Below are positions 7,793-14,886 of a DNA stretch of 37,486 bases, in pieces; position 1 is the stretch's first letter; each line of letters opens with the position of its first letter. The stretch lies in NCBI GenBank assembly GCA_007121015.1, contig SKMN01000030.1, positions 1-37,486 of the forward strand, in the 5' to 3' direction. Under the pieces are notes generated by a model. The model made no database searches. It was not told the DNA's origin and worked only from the letters and a program-made list of their open reading frames with translations. The DNA comes from Coriobacteriia bacterium. Lineage in GTDB: Bacteria > Actinomycetota > Coriobacteriia > Anaerosomatales > SLCP01. A program made the translations under genes and the position numbers.

Positions 7793-8806
7793 GTGGATAA
7801 CGATCACATCATCACACCGGAGGGATCCGGTATCTCCAGAAGGCAGATGCTGGCGGGCGCCGGTATCATAGCTGCTGGGTACGGTGTTGGTCAGTTGATG
7901 ACCGCTCCCCAGGCCTTTGGTCAGACCCCACTCGACATCGCAGCTGTGGACACGAGCGAGGGTCTTCCCTGGCCGACCGCGTTCAGCGTTCAGGCAAACA
8001 TCGACGAGGCCTGCGAGAAGGCTGCTATTCGCGGGTTCAACCAGTTCAACATTGGAGGCGGTTGAGGCAACGCATCCTACTTTGGACTGGTTTCAGTCCT
8101 TATCGAGTTCGGACTCGCGGACGCCGGGGCCGACCGCTATGCGTGGGAGTACATGGCTCCGGGAGTCGCTGCAACGATTCGCAGCTTCCTCCCCGACCCG
8201 GTCCCCGTCGATATCGGTAGCCACGTAGGAACGATGGGTAGCTACGGTCTGCGCGGTATGAACTCCGGTTCGACGTGCGGTATCAACACCTCCATCTCCA
8301 TGGTCGGCGACCAGGCGCTTCCCAACAGCGTCGTAACTCCTGCTCGCAACACGCCGATCACCGAGGTCCTGCGCCACTTCTCGCTCGATCCGCACCCGAA
8401 CAACGACGTAGGCAACGCGTCGTGGTTCCTGGACCACGAAGACAAGCTCGCGAAGGGCGGCGGTCTCGACGATCCGGTCGCAGGCATGGTGTACGGTTCG
8501 CTCGAGTGTCACTCCGTTGTCGCGAAGCATCGCTCGCGCGGCCAGTTCCTCGGAGGAATCACGGATCCAGATCTCGATCAGTGTCGCTCAGAGTTCTGCG
8601 GTCGCCTTGTCGCCGACATGTGCTACCGGATGCTGAGCAACCTGAACGCCCATTACGGTGGTCCGAGGGGTACGTACGATGATGGTACGACTCCCGCCAT
8701 CGTGGACGTCCCGAGTTCGTGTAGGACCGAGGGCTGCCACGACACAAGCATTCTTCCTGGCGGCTTCACGCCCCAGACTGACTGCTTCGCGTGTCACCAG
8801 GGTTAG
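7793..8806 (+). CDS. Tat-exported C-GCAxxG-C-C / split-Soret-like diheme selenoprotein (UGA read as selenocysteine)
   Basis: One reading frame of 337 residues is interrupted only by TGA at 8063-8065 (residue 91). The start is GTG 7793 with GGAAGGAGGG upstream. Residues 15-43 are a twin-arginine signal (SRRQMLAGAG), which implies folding with a cofactor before export. The frame after the TGA continues the same family: GNASYFGLVSVL, then STCGINTSISMVG (C162), LECH (C239) and QCRSEFCGRLVADM (C264/C269). These line up with the four conserved cysteines of C-GCAxxG-C-C redox proteins, the UGA taking the first position. The C-terminus has CRTEGCH (CX4CH) and CFACH (CXXCH), giving two probable c-hemes as in split-Soret cytochromes. 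It lies 29 bp after the seven-heme cytochrome, so they are probably cotranscribed. Substrate unknown. A truncated 90-residue product is the alternative. Confidence 0.85.
8063..8065 (+). other. In-frame UGA, predicted selenocysteine codon (Sec91)
   Basis: The codon follows NIGGG and precedes GNAS. Both flanks belong to the same protein family and frame, with no other stop between 7793 and 8804. The position corresponds to the first conserved cysteine of the C-GCAxxG-C-C family, a redox position where cysteine-to-selenocysteine exchange is expected. Confidence 0.8.
8084..8099 (+). promoter_or_regulatory. Bacterial SECIS-like hairpin in the coding region
   Basis: GGACT (8084-8088) pairs perfectly with AGTCC (8095-8099) around a six-base loop GGTTTC. 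The stem begins 18 nt after the UGA. The distance, the short stem and a loop opening with G and containing GU fit the bacterial SECIS pattern recognised by SelB, as in formate dehydrogenase mRNA. The stem is short (5 bp), so the hairpin alone would be weak evidence; its placement makes it convincing. Confidence 0.7.
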
Positions 8807-8868
8807 ACGCTCTGTGACGAAGTCCGATCGCATCGGTCTTCGCACCAAGAGCGGTGTTACGCAAGTCG

Positions 8869-8904
8869 GTGGGGGTGCCGTTCCTTCGGGGGCGGCACCC
8901 CCGC
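8869..8904 (+). terminator. GC-rich hairpin after the selenoprotein gene
   Basis: GGGGGTGCCG (8871-8880) is the exact complement of 8893-8902, with two further outer pairs (one G-T) and a 12-nt loop. No T-run follows. It may be a weak terminator or a 3'-end stabiliser that sets the selenoprotein mRNA apart from the next gene, which starts 28 bp further on. Confidence 0.5.
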
Positions 8905-8931
8905 ACTCGTCGGTCGCGGGAGTGAGGAAGC

Positions 8932-9441
8932 ATGATGTCGGTGTCCAAGAGCCAGTCGAGCAGGTACGTCAGAATGGTGCTCGCCGTAGCTGTACTATTC
9001 GGCCTCGGGTTGTCGTTCGCCCACCTCCAGGGCGTGTCGACGGCCGAGAAGCGGGTCGGAATCGGTGTCCTCGGCTCCGGCATACAGCCCGAGGACGCCG
9101 ACTCGTCCACCGTGGGTGGTTGCTACTCGGACTCCTCCGATCCTGAAGCACTCATGGCTGAGATGCTCGGCAGGACCATGGAAGACACTGAAGGCTTTGC
9201 TTCCCCCGGTTCTGACTTCCCGTCGGATCATGCAGACGGACAGGGTGGAGCCGCAGGGTCCGGGACCGGTTCTCAGCCGCCGGGAGCGGCAGCGCCGTCC
9301 GAGGGCGATTCTTCGGGTGACGGAACTGCGGATCAGCCAGCGTCCGGTGACGAAGACGGTTCCGAGGACGACGCAGTCGATTGTCCTCGCCCGAAGGGCT
9401 CCACGTCCCACCCGGTTCCCCGCACGCCGGAGGGGCAGTAA
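8932..9441 (+). CDS. Small acidic exported protein of unknown function
   Basis: The 169-residue product has an N-terminal signal or anchor helix (MVLAVAVLFGLGLSFAHL, residues about 14-31). A short region with VGIGVLGSG and GGCYSDSSDPEALMAEML follows. The last 80 residues are low-complexity, rich in Gly, Ser, Asp and Pro, with DCPRPK near the end. Two cysteines remain in the exported part. No family is recognised. The start is ATG 8932 (a second ATG follows at once) with GTGAGGAAG upstream. It lies between the selenoprotein and the CWB2 surface protein. A linker or partner role in the wall is possible but unsupported by any motif. Confidence 0.6.
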   Translation: MMSVSKSQSSRYVRMVLAVAVLFGLGLSFAHLQGVSTAEKRVGIGVLGSGIQPEDADSSTVGGCYSDSSDPEALMAEMLGRTMEDTEGFASPGSDFPSDHADGQGGAAGSGTGSQPPGAAAPSEGDSSGDGTADQPASGDEDGSEDDAVDCPRPKGSTSHPVPRTPEGQ

Positions 9442-9531
9442 GATGGGTTTGCTCGCGGCCTGCCGTACGTATAGGTCTCGGCATACTCTTTGTGGGCAAG
9501 TATCGGATCTCGAACCGTTGAAAGAAGAGCG

Positions 9532-11685
9532 ATGATGATGACTCTGCGCAACAAGGTACTCGCCGTACTGCTCGCATCGGCTCTGTTCGTGTCTGCGACC
9601 GGGGCCGGCCTCTACCCGTCGTCCGCCCATGCGGTGACGCTCGACCAGGCTCTTGCGGCCCAGGGGAGGATCGCCGGGGGAGGAGAGCACTCGATCTCGG
9701 TACGCTCTGACGGTACGGTCGCAACGTGGGGCGCTACGAGCTGGAGCCGGCGAAGCGTACCACCAGGGCTGAACAGCGTCGTCTCCGTCGCCGCGGGGTG
9801 GGGTCATTCGCTCGCACTGAAGTCGGACGGCACCGTCGTCGGATGGGGCGAGATGCTTGGCGACATACCCGCAGGGTTGACCGATGCGGTGGACATTGCA
9901 GCCAGTGCAGGCAATTCGATCGCTGCCCGTGCGGATGGCACCGTGGTCGCGTGGGGCCCGGTCTTCCCCGAAGTTATGACCGTACCCGACGGGCTCACGG
10001 GTGTCGTGGCGGTCTCAGCTGGCGAGGACCATTTCCTCGCACTGAGAGCAAACGGGACGGTGGTCGCGTGGGGTTACGACACCTACGGGCAGACCCAGGT
10101 CCCATCGGGTCTCAGCAACGTCGTAGCCATAGCGGCAGGCGGGTACCACTCCCTCGCGCTCAGATCCAACGGAACAGTGGTCGCGTGGGGGAACAACGGG
10201 CAACAACAGTGCGCCGTGCCCTCGGGCCTCTCCGGCGTCGTCGCGGTCGCAGCGGGGGTGCGGCACTCCCTCGCGCTGAAGTCCGACGGCACGGTCGTGG
10301 CGTGGGGAGGTCGAACGGCCCTCGGCACTGACCCCTCGGTCAGCGTGCCCACCGGGCTGAGCGGGATCATCGCCATCGCTGCCGGTGAATACTACTCGCT
10401 CGCCCTCAGGAGCGATGGTTCGAGCATCGGGTGGGGCGCGAACGGGTCGGGTCAAAGCTTCGGCGTCGCGTCCTACACACCGGCGGCGGGCTCCGTCATC
10501 TCTGTGCCGATCCCCTTCACGAGGATCGCCGGTAACGACAGGGTCGCCACCGCCGTGGAGGTCTCGAAGACGACCTTTGCAAGCGCCTCGACCGTCATCG
10601 TGGCAACCGCGATGAACTTCCCCGACGCGCTCGCGGCAGCCCCGCTCGCGCATGCCCACAGTGCTCCGATCCTCCTCGTGCCACCGACATCGGTCCCCTC
10701 GGCCGTGACCAACGAGATCACCCGCCTCGGCGCGACGAAGGCGATCATCGTGGGCGGGACGGGAGCTGTCTCTGGCACCGTGGAGACCACGCTCAAGGGC
10801 AGAGGCCTGGCGGTCGAGCGCATCGCGGGCACCAACCGCTACGACACCGCAGCTAAGATCGCCGCTGCGCTCAGGACGGCGCTCGGCGTGCCCGGCTTCG
10901 ACAAGGCCTATGTCGCCACGGGCGAGAACTTCCCCGACGCACTCGCGGCAGGAGGCATCGCCGCGTTCGAAGGCGCACCGATCCTCCTCACCCAGAAGGA
11001 CGCGCTTCCCTCCGAGACGAGGACGGCCGTCACGTCACTTGCGGTGAAACAGACCGTGCTGCTTGGCGGGACGGGTGCGGTCTCGGCCGCGGTTGCAGGT
11101 CAGCTGCCGAGCCCGACGAGGATATCGGGACCTGATCGCTATTCGACCGGCATCGAGGTCGCGAAGTATGGGCTCGACACCGTCGGACTGTCGGATGCGG
11201 CCATCTACCTGGCCACCGGACAGAACTACCCCGATGCGCTTGCTGCCGGGGCCGCGTCGGCGGCGAACGGCATCCCGGTCATCCTCGTGCAGGGCACTCC
11301 ACCTGTCCCTGTGGCGGTTACGAGGTTCATGCAGTCACGCAGTCCTGCTATCAAGCAGATCAAAGTCCTCGGAGGCACCTCCGCGGTGTCAAACGCGGTC
11401 GTCAACAGTGTCAGGGGTGAGAATCCGAGCTTCGTGGTCACGTTCAACTCGCCCGTGCGCGAGGGTCTGAGCAGGTACTACGACACTATCACGTTGACGA
11501 ACAGCGCTGGTGACGGCATCGCCTTCACCAAGTCTTTGAGCGGCAACAACCTCATCGTGACACCATCGACACACCTTCAGGCCGATGAGGCGTACACGTT
11601 GTTCGTTCCTGGACGCGCACTGAGGAACCCTCACAACCTGAGCAATCGAGGGAGCGGCGCGACTTTCTACACGCCTGCTCCGTAA
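9532..11685 (+). CDS. Surface protein: RCC1-type repeats, three cell-wall-binding repeats (CWB2), C-terminal Ig-like domain
   Basis: The product is 717 residues with a Sec signal peptide (VLAVLLASALFVSATGAG). Residues about 40-310 carry seven RCC1-like propeller repeats of the form HSLALKSDGTVVAWG followed by VPSGLSGVVAVAAG. Residues about 325-630 hold three CWB2 repeats, each with RIAGxxRYxTA, NFPDALAA, PILLV and a VLGGTGAVS strand; CWB2 triplets bind anionic cell-wall polymers in Gram-positive bacteria. Residues about 634-717 resemble an SbsA-type Ig-like domain (VTFNSPV to YTLFVPGRALRN). The protein is thus predicted to be held non-covalently on the wall with the propeller exposed. I chose ATG 9532 (three ATGs in a row, GAAAGAAGAG upstream); a TTG at 9490 lacks support. 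It could scaffold the neighbouring cytochromes. Confidence 0.9.
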   Translation: MMMTLRNKVLAVLLASALFVSATGAGLYPSSAHAVTLDQALAAQGRIAGGGEHSISVRSDGTVATWGATSWSRRSVPPGLNSVVSVAAGWGHSLALKSDGTVVGWGEMLGDIPAGLTDAVDIAASAGNSIAARADGTVVAWGPVFPEVMTVPDGLTGVVAVSAGEDHFLALRANGTVVAWGYDTYGQTQVPSGLSNVVAIAAGGYHSLALRSNGTVVAWGNNGQQQCAVPSGLSGVVAVAAGVRHSLALKSDGTVVAWGGRTALGTDPSVSVPTGLSGIIAIAAGEYYSLALRSDGSSIGWGANGSGQSFGVASYTPAAGSVISVPIPFTRIAGNDRVATAVEVSKTTFASASTVIVATAMNFPDALAAAPLAHAHSAPILLVPPTSVPSAVTNEITRLGATKAIIVGGTGAVSGTVETTLKGRGLAVERIAGTNRYDTAAKIAAALRTALGVPGFDKAYVATGENFPDALAAGGIAAFEGAPILLTQKDALPSETRTAVTSLAVKQTVLLGGTGAVSAAVAGQLPSPTRISGPDRYSTGIEVAKYGLDTVGLSDAAIYLATGQNYPDALAAGAASAANGIPVILVQGTPPVPVAVTRFMQSRSPAIKQIKVLGGTSAVSNAVVNSVRGENPSFVVTFNSPVREGLSRYYDTITLTNSAGDGIAFTKSLSGNNLIVTPSTHLQADEAYTLFVPGRALRNPHNLSNRGSGATFYTPAP

Positions 11686-11737
11686 ACGCGGTCGTGGCTG
11701 ACACAGCCCGCGTCATGTAGCCAGCCGCCCATCGGGG

Positions 11738-11754
11738 GTGACGCTTGGCGTCAC
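11738..11754. terminator. Small hairpin between convergent genes
   Basis: GTGACGC (11738-11744) pairs with GCGTCAC (11748-11754) around TTG. A smaller hairpin (GGCTG/CAGCC, 11696-11708) lies just upstream. Neither has a T-run, but both sit in the 162-bp gap between the convergent CWB2 and TPR genes, where termination from both sides is expected. Confidence 0.35.
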
Positions 11755-11847
11755 TGGGCTCCGTGTATGACGCTCGCACATCAGCGCCTGTTAGAAGGTG
11801 CTGCCCTCGAAATGGTCTTGCGGGTCATACTCATGCCTCATGGGCTT

Positions 11848-12582
11848 CTACGGTGCGCCGATGATGTCCGGATTGAGTTCCTGTGCCTTGGCGAAATCGA
11901 CAGTCGATTCGTAATCTCGCCCTATCTCCCGCCAGGCAATCCCGCGGTTCATATAGGCGGTCGCATTGGACGGGTCGAGTTCGATGGCCTTCGAGTAGTC
12001 TTCGATGGCGTGGGCTTGCACGGTGCGTGCCTTTGCCCTCCAGGCCACTGCACGGTTGGTGTAGTACGTCGCACCTGAGGGGTCGAGTTCGATGGCCTTC
12101 GAGTAGTCGGCGATCGCCTCGTCGATAGCGCTCAGCGCTATCCGAGCGAACCCACGGTTGCTCAGCGCGGACGCATCTGAGGGGTCGAGGTCTATGGCCT
12201 TCGAGTAGTCGGCGACCGCCTCTTCAAGCGCATCGTTCCGGTGGTGGATGATGCCGCGGTTGTTGTATGCGCGACCATTGGACGGGTCGAGCTCGATCGC
12301 CTTCGTGTAGTCGCCAGCGGCTTCGTCGAGTTGGTTGAGGTTCTGCCGCGCGATGCCGCGACGGTAGTATACGTCTGCATTCGACGGGTCGAGTTCGATG
12401 GCTTGCGTGTAGTCCTCGGCAGCCTTCGCGTACTCGTTCTGCGCGAACCAGGCGAGACCTCGCTTGAAGTGCGCGCTCGCATCGGACGGATCCAGCTCGA
12501 TGGCCTTCGAGTACTCCTCGATTGCCTTGGCGTACTCGCCCTGCTCGTAGTGCGCGTCCCCCATATGTACGTGCTCCTCCAC
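11848..12582 (-). CDS. Soluble TPR-repeat protein
   Basis: The 244-residue product is almost entirely tetratricopeptide repeats: about seven units of 34 residues with the near-invariant core DYSKAIELDPSNA. There is no signal peptide or membrane helix, so it is predicted to be cytoplasmic. TPR solenoids bind other proteins; no partner can be named. The start is GTG 12582 with GGAAGGGAG upstream; ATG 12564 would remove six residues. The repeats are unusually alike at DNA level. It lies 71 bp downstream of the cytochrome genes on the same strand and could be read from their transcript, although TATAGT in the gap could serve as its own -10. Confidence 0.85.
   Translation of the reverse strand: MEEHVHMGDAHYEQGEYAKAIEEYSKAIELDPSDASAHFKRGLAWFAQNEYAKAAEDYTQAIELDPSNADVYYRRGIARQNLNQLDEAAGDYTKAIELDPSNGRAYNNRGIIHHRNDALEEAVADYSKAIDLDPSDASALSNRGFARIALSAIDEAIADYSKAIELDPSGATYYTNRAVAWRAKARTVQAHAIEDYSKAIELDPSNATAYMNRGIAWREIGRDYESTVDFAKAQELNPDIIGAP
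11950..12545 (-). repeat. Tandem 102-bp coding repeats within the TPR gene
   Basis: Segments around 11968, 12082, 12184, 12286, 12388 and 12490 share long nearly identical runs (for example GTCGAGTTCGATGGCCTTCG on the plus strand) at a period of about 102 bp, one 34-residue TPR each; one period is 6 bp longer. DNA-level identity beyond what the protein requires suggests recent duplication or gene conversion among the units. Confidence 0.7.
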
Positions 12583-12653
12583 TTTGCTGCTCCCTTCCTG
12601 GCGTACGCTCTCTTCTCTGGCACGCGTCCACTATAGCGTGGATATCGTGCGGA

Positions 12654-13901
12654 TCAGCGATCTATGCGGCCCCCGATGCTAGGGACGTTGAACGGATAGT
12701 TCCTGCCCGGCGGGAGTGTGACCGGCTCACGATACGTGTGGCAGTTCTCGGTGCAGACCCGTGCCGCATGGCAAAGGCCCGTGCACTCGCGCGCGTCGTA
12801 GCGGCGGTGCGACCAGAACGTCTGTGCGTCCGGACCGTGGACCTGGATCTCATGGCACTGCTCGCAGAACGCGTCTCCCTGCGTGAACGGACCGCGCTCG
12901 GAGTAGTGGCACCTCCAGCACACCTGCTTAGCGGTGAACGCAGCCGGGCGGGCATGACCGGGGACTACGAACTCGTCCCACACGTAGCGGGTACCCTCCC
13001 AGTTGGGCGGGTGCGGCATCGTCACGCCGTGGCACGGGAGGCACTCGCTGCTCTCGTCGTGGCAGTCGTAGCAGAAGTCCCAGGAGACATCGACCTCGAG
13101 CCGCTGGGGGAAGTCCCGCTTGGCGGGCCGAGCGCCCTCGCCCACGTCCTCGAGATGGCACACGTTGCACTCGCTCGATGCCTCGTTGCCCTCGTGGCAC
13201 AGCAGACAGGTCGCCATGTTCGCGACACGCACCGGCGTGGTGACACCGGGGTGGCCGACCTGGTTGTGACAGTCGACGCACCGGGAGGCGGCGTCGTTGA
13301 TCTCTTGGTGGCTGACGCGCAGGTTGTAGATGAGGCTCGGCTCTCTCAGCACCTCCCTGTGGCACTTCAGGCACGCCGCGTCGGCGACGTTGCCCCTCAG
13401 GCGCTCGGTCGGCGGCACCTCGTCTGTTGCAAGGTATACGAGCGCCCATCGGGTGAAGTCGACCTTCTGCTGGACGAACCCGCTCACGCCTGGCTTCATG
13501 TGACAGGAGATACAGCTCTCTTCCGCATGGACCGACTCTTCTAGCGACCTCTTGTGTGCGCCGTCGGAGTGGCAGTTGAGACAGTTGCGTTCGGCCTGTG
13601 TGTAGTGCGTGAAGGGGACGGCTATCGCGGCGAGGAGCACGAGCAGCAGGGCGCGGTTGATCCACATCTCCCGGCGGGTCGTCTTGGGCCGGACCCAGGT
13701 GATCCCCTTGCCCTTGCCGCTGACGAACAGGTAGACCGAAACCACCAGCAGCACGAGGATGGCCAGGAGCACCACCACGATGAATAGGCTCAAGACGGCG
13801 AGCGACGGGTTCGACGCGGGTGCGACGAGCGCCTGCTGCAAGTCGAGCAGGAACATGTCGAGGGCATCGCGCCAGTTGAGGCTGTCGGTACCGTTAGTCA
13901 A
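12654..13901 (-). CDS. Membrane-anchored multiheme cytochrome c, 10 CXXCH plus 2 CX3CH motifs
   Basis: The 415-residue product has two N-terminal hydrophobic helices (about 33-60, VLSLFIVVVLLAILVLLVVSVYLFV; and about 83-97, ALLLVLLAAIAVPF) and a long heme-rich domain. Ten CXXCH motifs are seen: CLNCH, CISCH, CLKCH, CVDCH, CLLCH, CNVCH, CYDCH, CLPCH, CWRCH and CEQCH. Near the C-terminus CTGLCH and CTENCH have three residues between the cysteines and may or may not carry heme. The first helices and spacing recall NapC/NirT-type quinol-oxidising cytochromes. The start is TTG 13901 with GAGGGAGG upstream; it overlaps the end of the preceding cytochrome gene by 8 bp, so the two are cotranslated. 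Probable role: passing electrons from the quinone pool outward. Confidence 0.9.
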   Translation of the reverse strand: MTNGTDSLNWRDALDMFLLDLQQALVAPASNPSLAVLSLFIVVVLLAILVLLVVSVYLFVSGKGKGITWVRPKTTRREMWINRALLLVLLAAIAVPFTHYTQAERNCLNCHSDGAHKRSLEESVHAEESCISCHMKPGVSGFVQQKVDFTRWALVYLATDEVPPTERLRGNVADAACLKCHREVLREPSLIYNLRVSHQEINDAASRCVDCHNQVGHPGVTTPVRVANMATCLLCHEGNEASSECNVCHLEDVGEGARPAKRDFPQRLEVDVSWDFCYDCHDESSECLPCHGVTMPHPPNWEGTRYVWDEFVVPGHARPAAFTAKQVCWRCHYSERGPFTQGDAFCEQCHEIQVHGPDAQTFWSHRRYDARECTGLCHAARVCTENCHTYREPVTLPPGRNYPFNVPSIGGRIDR

Positions 13902-14886
13902 GTCCGAGCCTCCCTCGCAACTGTCGCAGGGTGTCGGTGGGGATGCCGGGGTGCGTGTGCGCGGTGTGACACCTCAAACATGCCGAGGGGTTGTGGCACC
14001 GGTAGCACTTTTCTTCGTCCTCTTCGGGAGTACCCGAGTGCGCCTGGAGGAACCCGTCAGGGTGCGGCATCTCCATCTGATGGCACGCGTAACAGAACCG
14101 CTCGTAGTCGTGACACGTGTAGCAGACACCTTCGGTCTCGACGGCCACCGCTGCTGCGCCGTGACGGTAGTGGAAGCCGGCGGGATGCGGCATCTCGATC
14201 CCATGGCATCTCGTGCAGTACGAGGGGTGGTGGCACACGTTGCATGTCTGCAGTCCGCCCATCCCGTGGAGCGCTTGCCAGTTCTCGCCGTGGGTCAGTC
14301 GCCAGACGCTCTGGTACGGTCTGCGGTCCGTCGTCCTCTCGCCCGCGTGACAGATCTCACACCGCGCGCTCTCGAGCGAGCTGTGACACGAGAAGCAGTC
14401 GAACATGTCGACGCGCCGGATGGTGTCGCCGATGAGCGTGTGGCCGGTGTCGGAGTGGCAGTCCGAGCACAGGTAGCCTCTGGCGAGCTTCTCGCGGTGG
14501 CTCATGCGGATGCCTGTGTCGGCGACAAAGGTGGTCAGCACCTGCTCGGCGTGGCACGAGGTGCAGTTGTCGTTGGTGACAAGCGTCGTCTCCGGCTGCC
14601 TTCCCAGTGCTGTGGCTGGAATCATTCGTGAGTAGCTGACGCGGAAGTTCAGCCGCTCCGTGATGGTCGTGCCACTGTGACACGAGTTGCACGAGACGGC
14701 TGCGTGTAGCTGCTCGGTATGGGACTCGGCCACGGCTGAGTGACATGCCGTACAGGTGGATTCGACCGGTGCAAGGCTCATCGACACGAATGCATAGATG
14801 ACGAATCCCAGCAACGCGACCTTCACGGCGAAGATCGCGCGGTCCTCGAGTTCGCGACGCTTCCGTCTCTGCTCCCGGCTGCTCAC
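13894..14886 (-). CDS. Membrane-anchored dodecaheme cytochrome c
   Basis: The 330-residue product has one N-terminal membrane helix (IFAVKVALLGFVIYAFVSMSL, about 18-38) after a basic cytoplasmic start. Twelve CXXCH motifs follow: CTACH, CNSCH, CTSCH, CSDCH, CFSCH, CEICH, CNVCH, CTRCH, CYTCH, CYACH, CYRCH and CLRCH. Heme density is very high, about one per 24 residues of the outer domain, which suits a wire-like electron carrier. The pattern CHGIEMPHPAGF and CHQMEMPHPDGF also appears once in the downstream cytochrome, so the two proteins share modules. The start is GTG 14886, overlapping the preceding stop by 4 bp (GTGA). Likely forms a membrane-to-surface relay with its two cotranscribed neighbours. 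Confidence 0.92.
   Translation of the reverse strand: MSSREQRRKRRELEDRAIFAVKVALLGFVIYAFVSMSLAPVESTCTACHSAVAESHTEQLHAAVSCNSCHSGTTITERLNFRVSYSRMIPATALGRQPETTLVTNDNCTSCHAEQVLTTFVADTGIRMSHREKLARGYLCSDCHSDTGHTLIGDTIRRVDMFDCFSCHSSLESARCEICHAGERTTDRRPYQSVWRLTHGENWQALHGMGGLQTCNVCHHPSYCTRCHGIEMPHPAGFHYRHGAAAVAVETEGVCYTCHDYERFCYACHQMEMPHPDGFLQAHSGTPEEDEEKCYRCHNPSACLRCHTAHTHPGIPTDTLRQLRGRLGLD

Noticed and set aside
8063-8152. TGA as a pseudogene-making nonsense mutation
   Set aside because: Family conservation and frame are intact on both sides, with no other lesions. The TGA falls on a conserved cysteine and a SECIS-like hairpin is correctly placed.
12654-12700. IGGRIDR tail of the decaheme cytochrome as a sorting signal
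   Set aside because: No LPXTG-type motif, hydrophobic helix or wall-binding repeat is present; anchoring is by the N-terminal helices.
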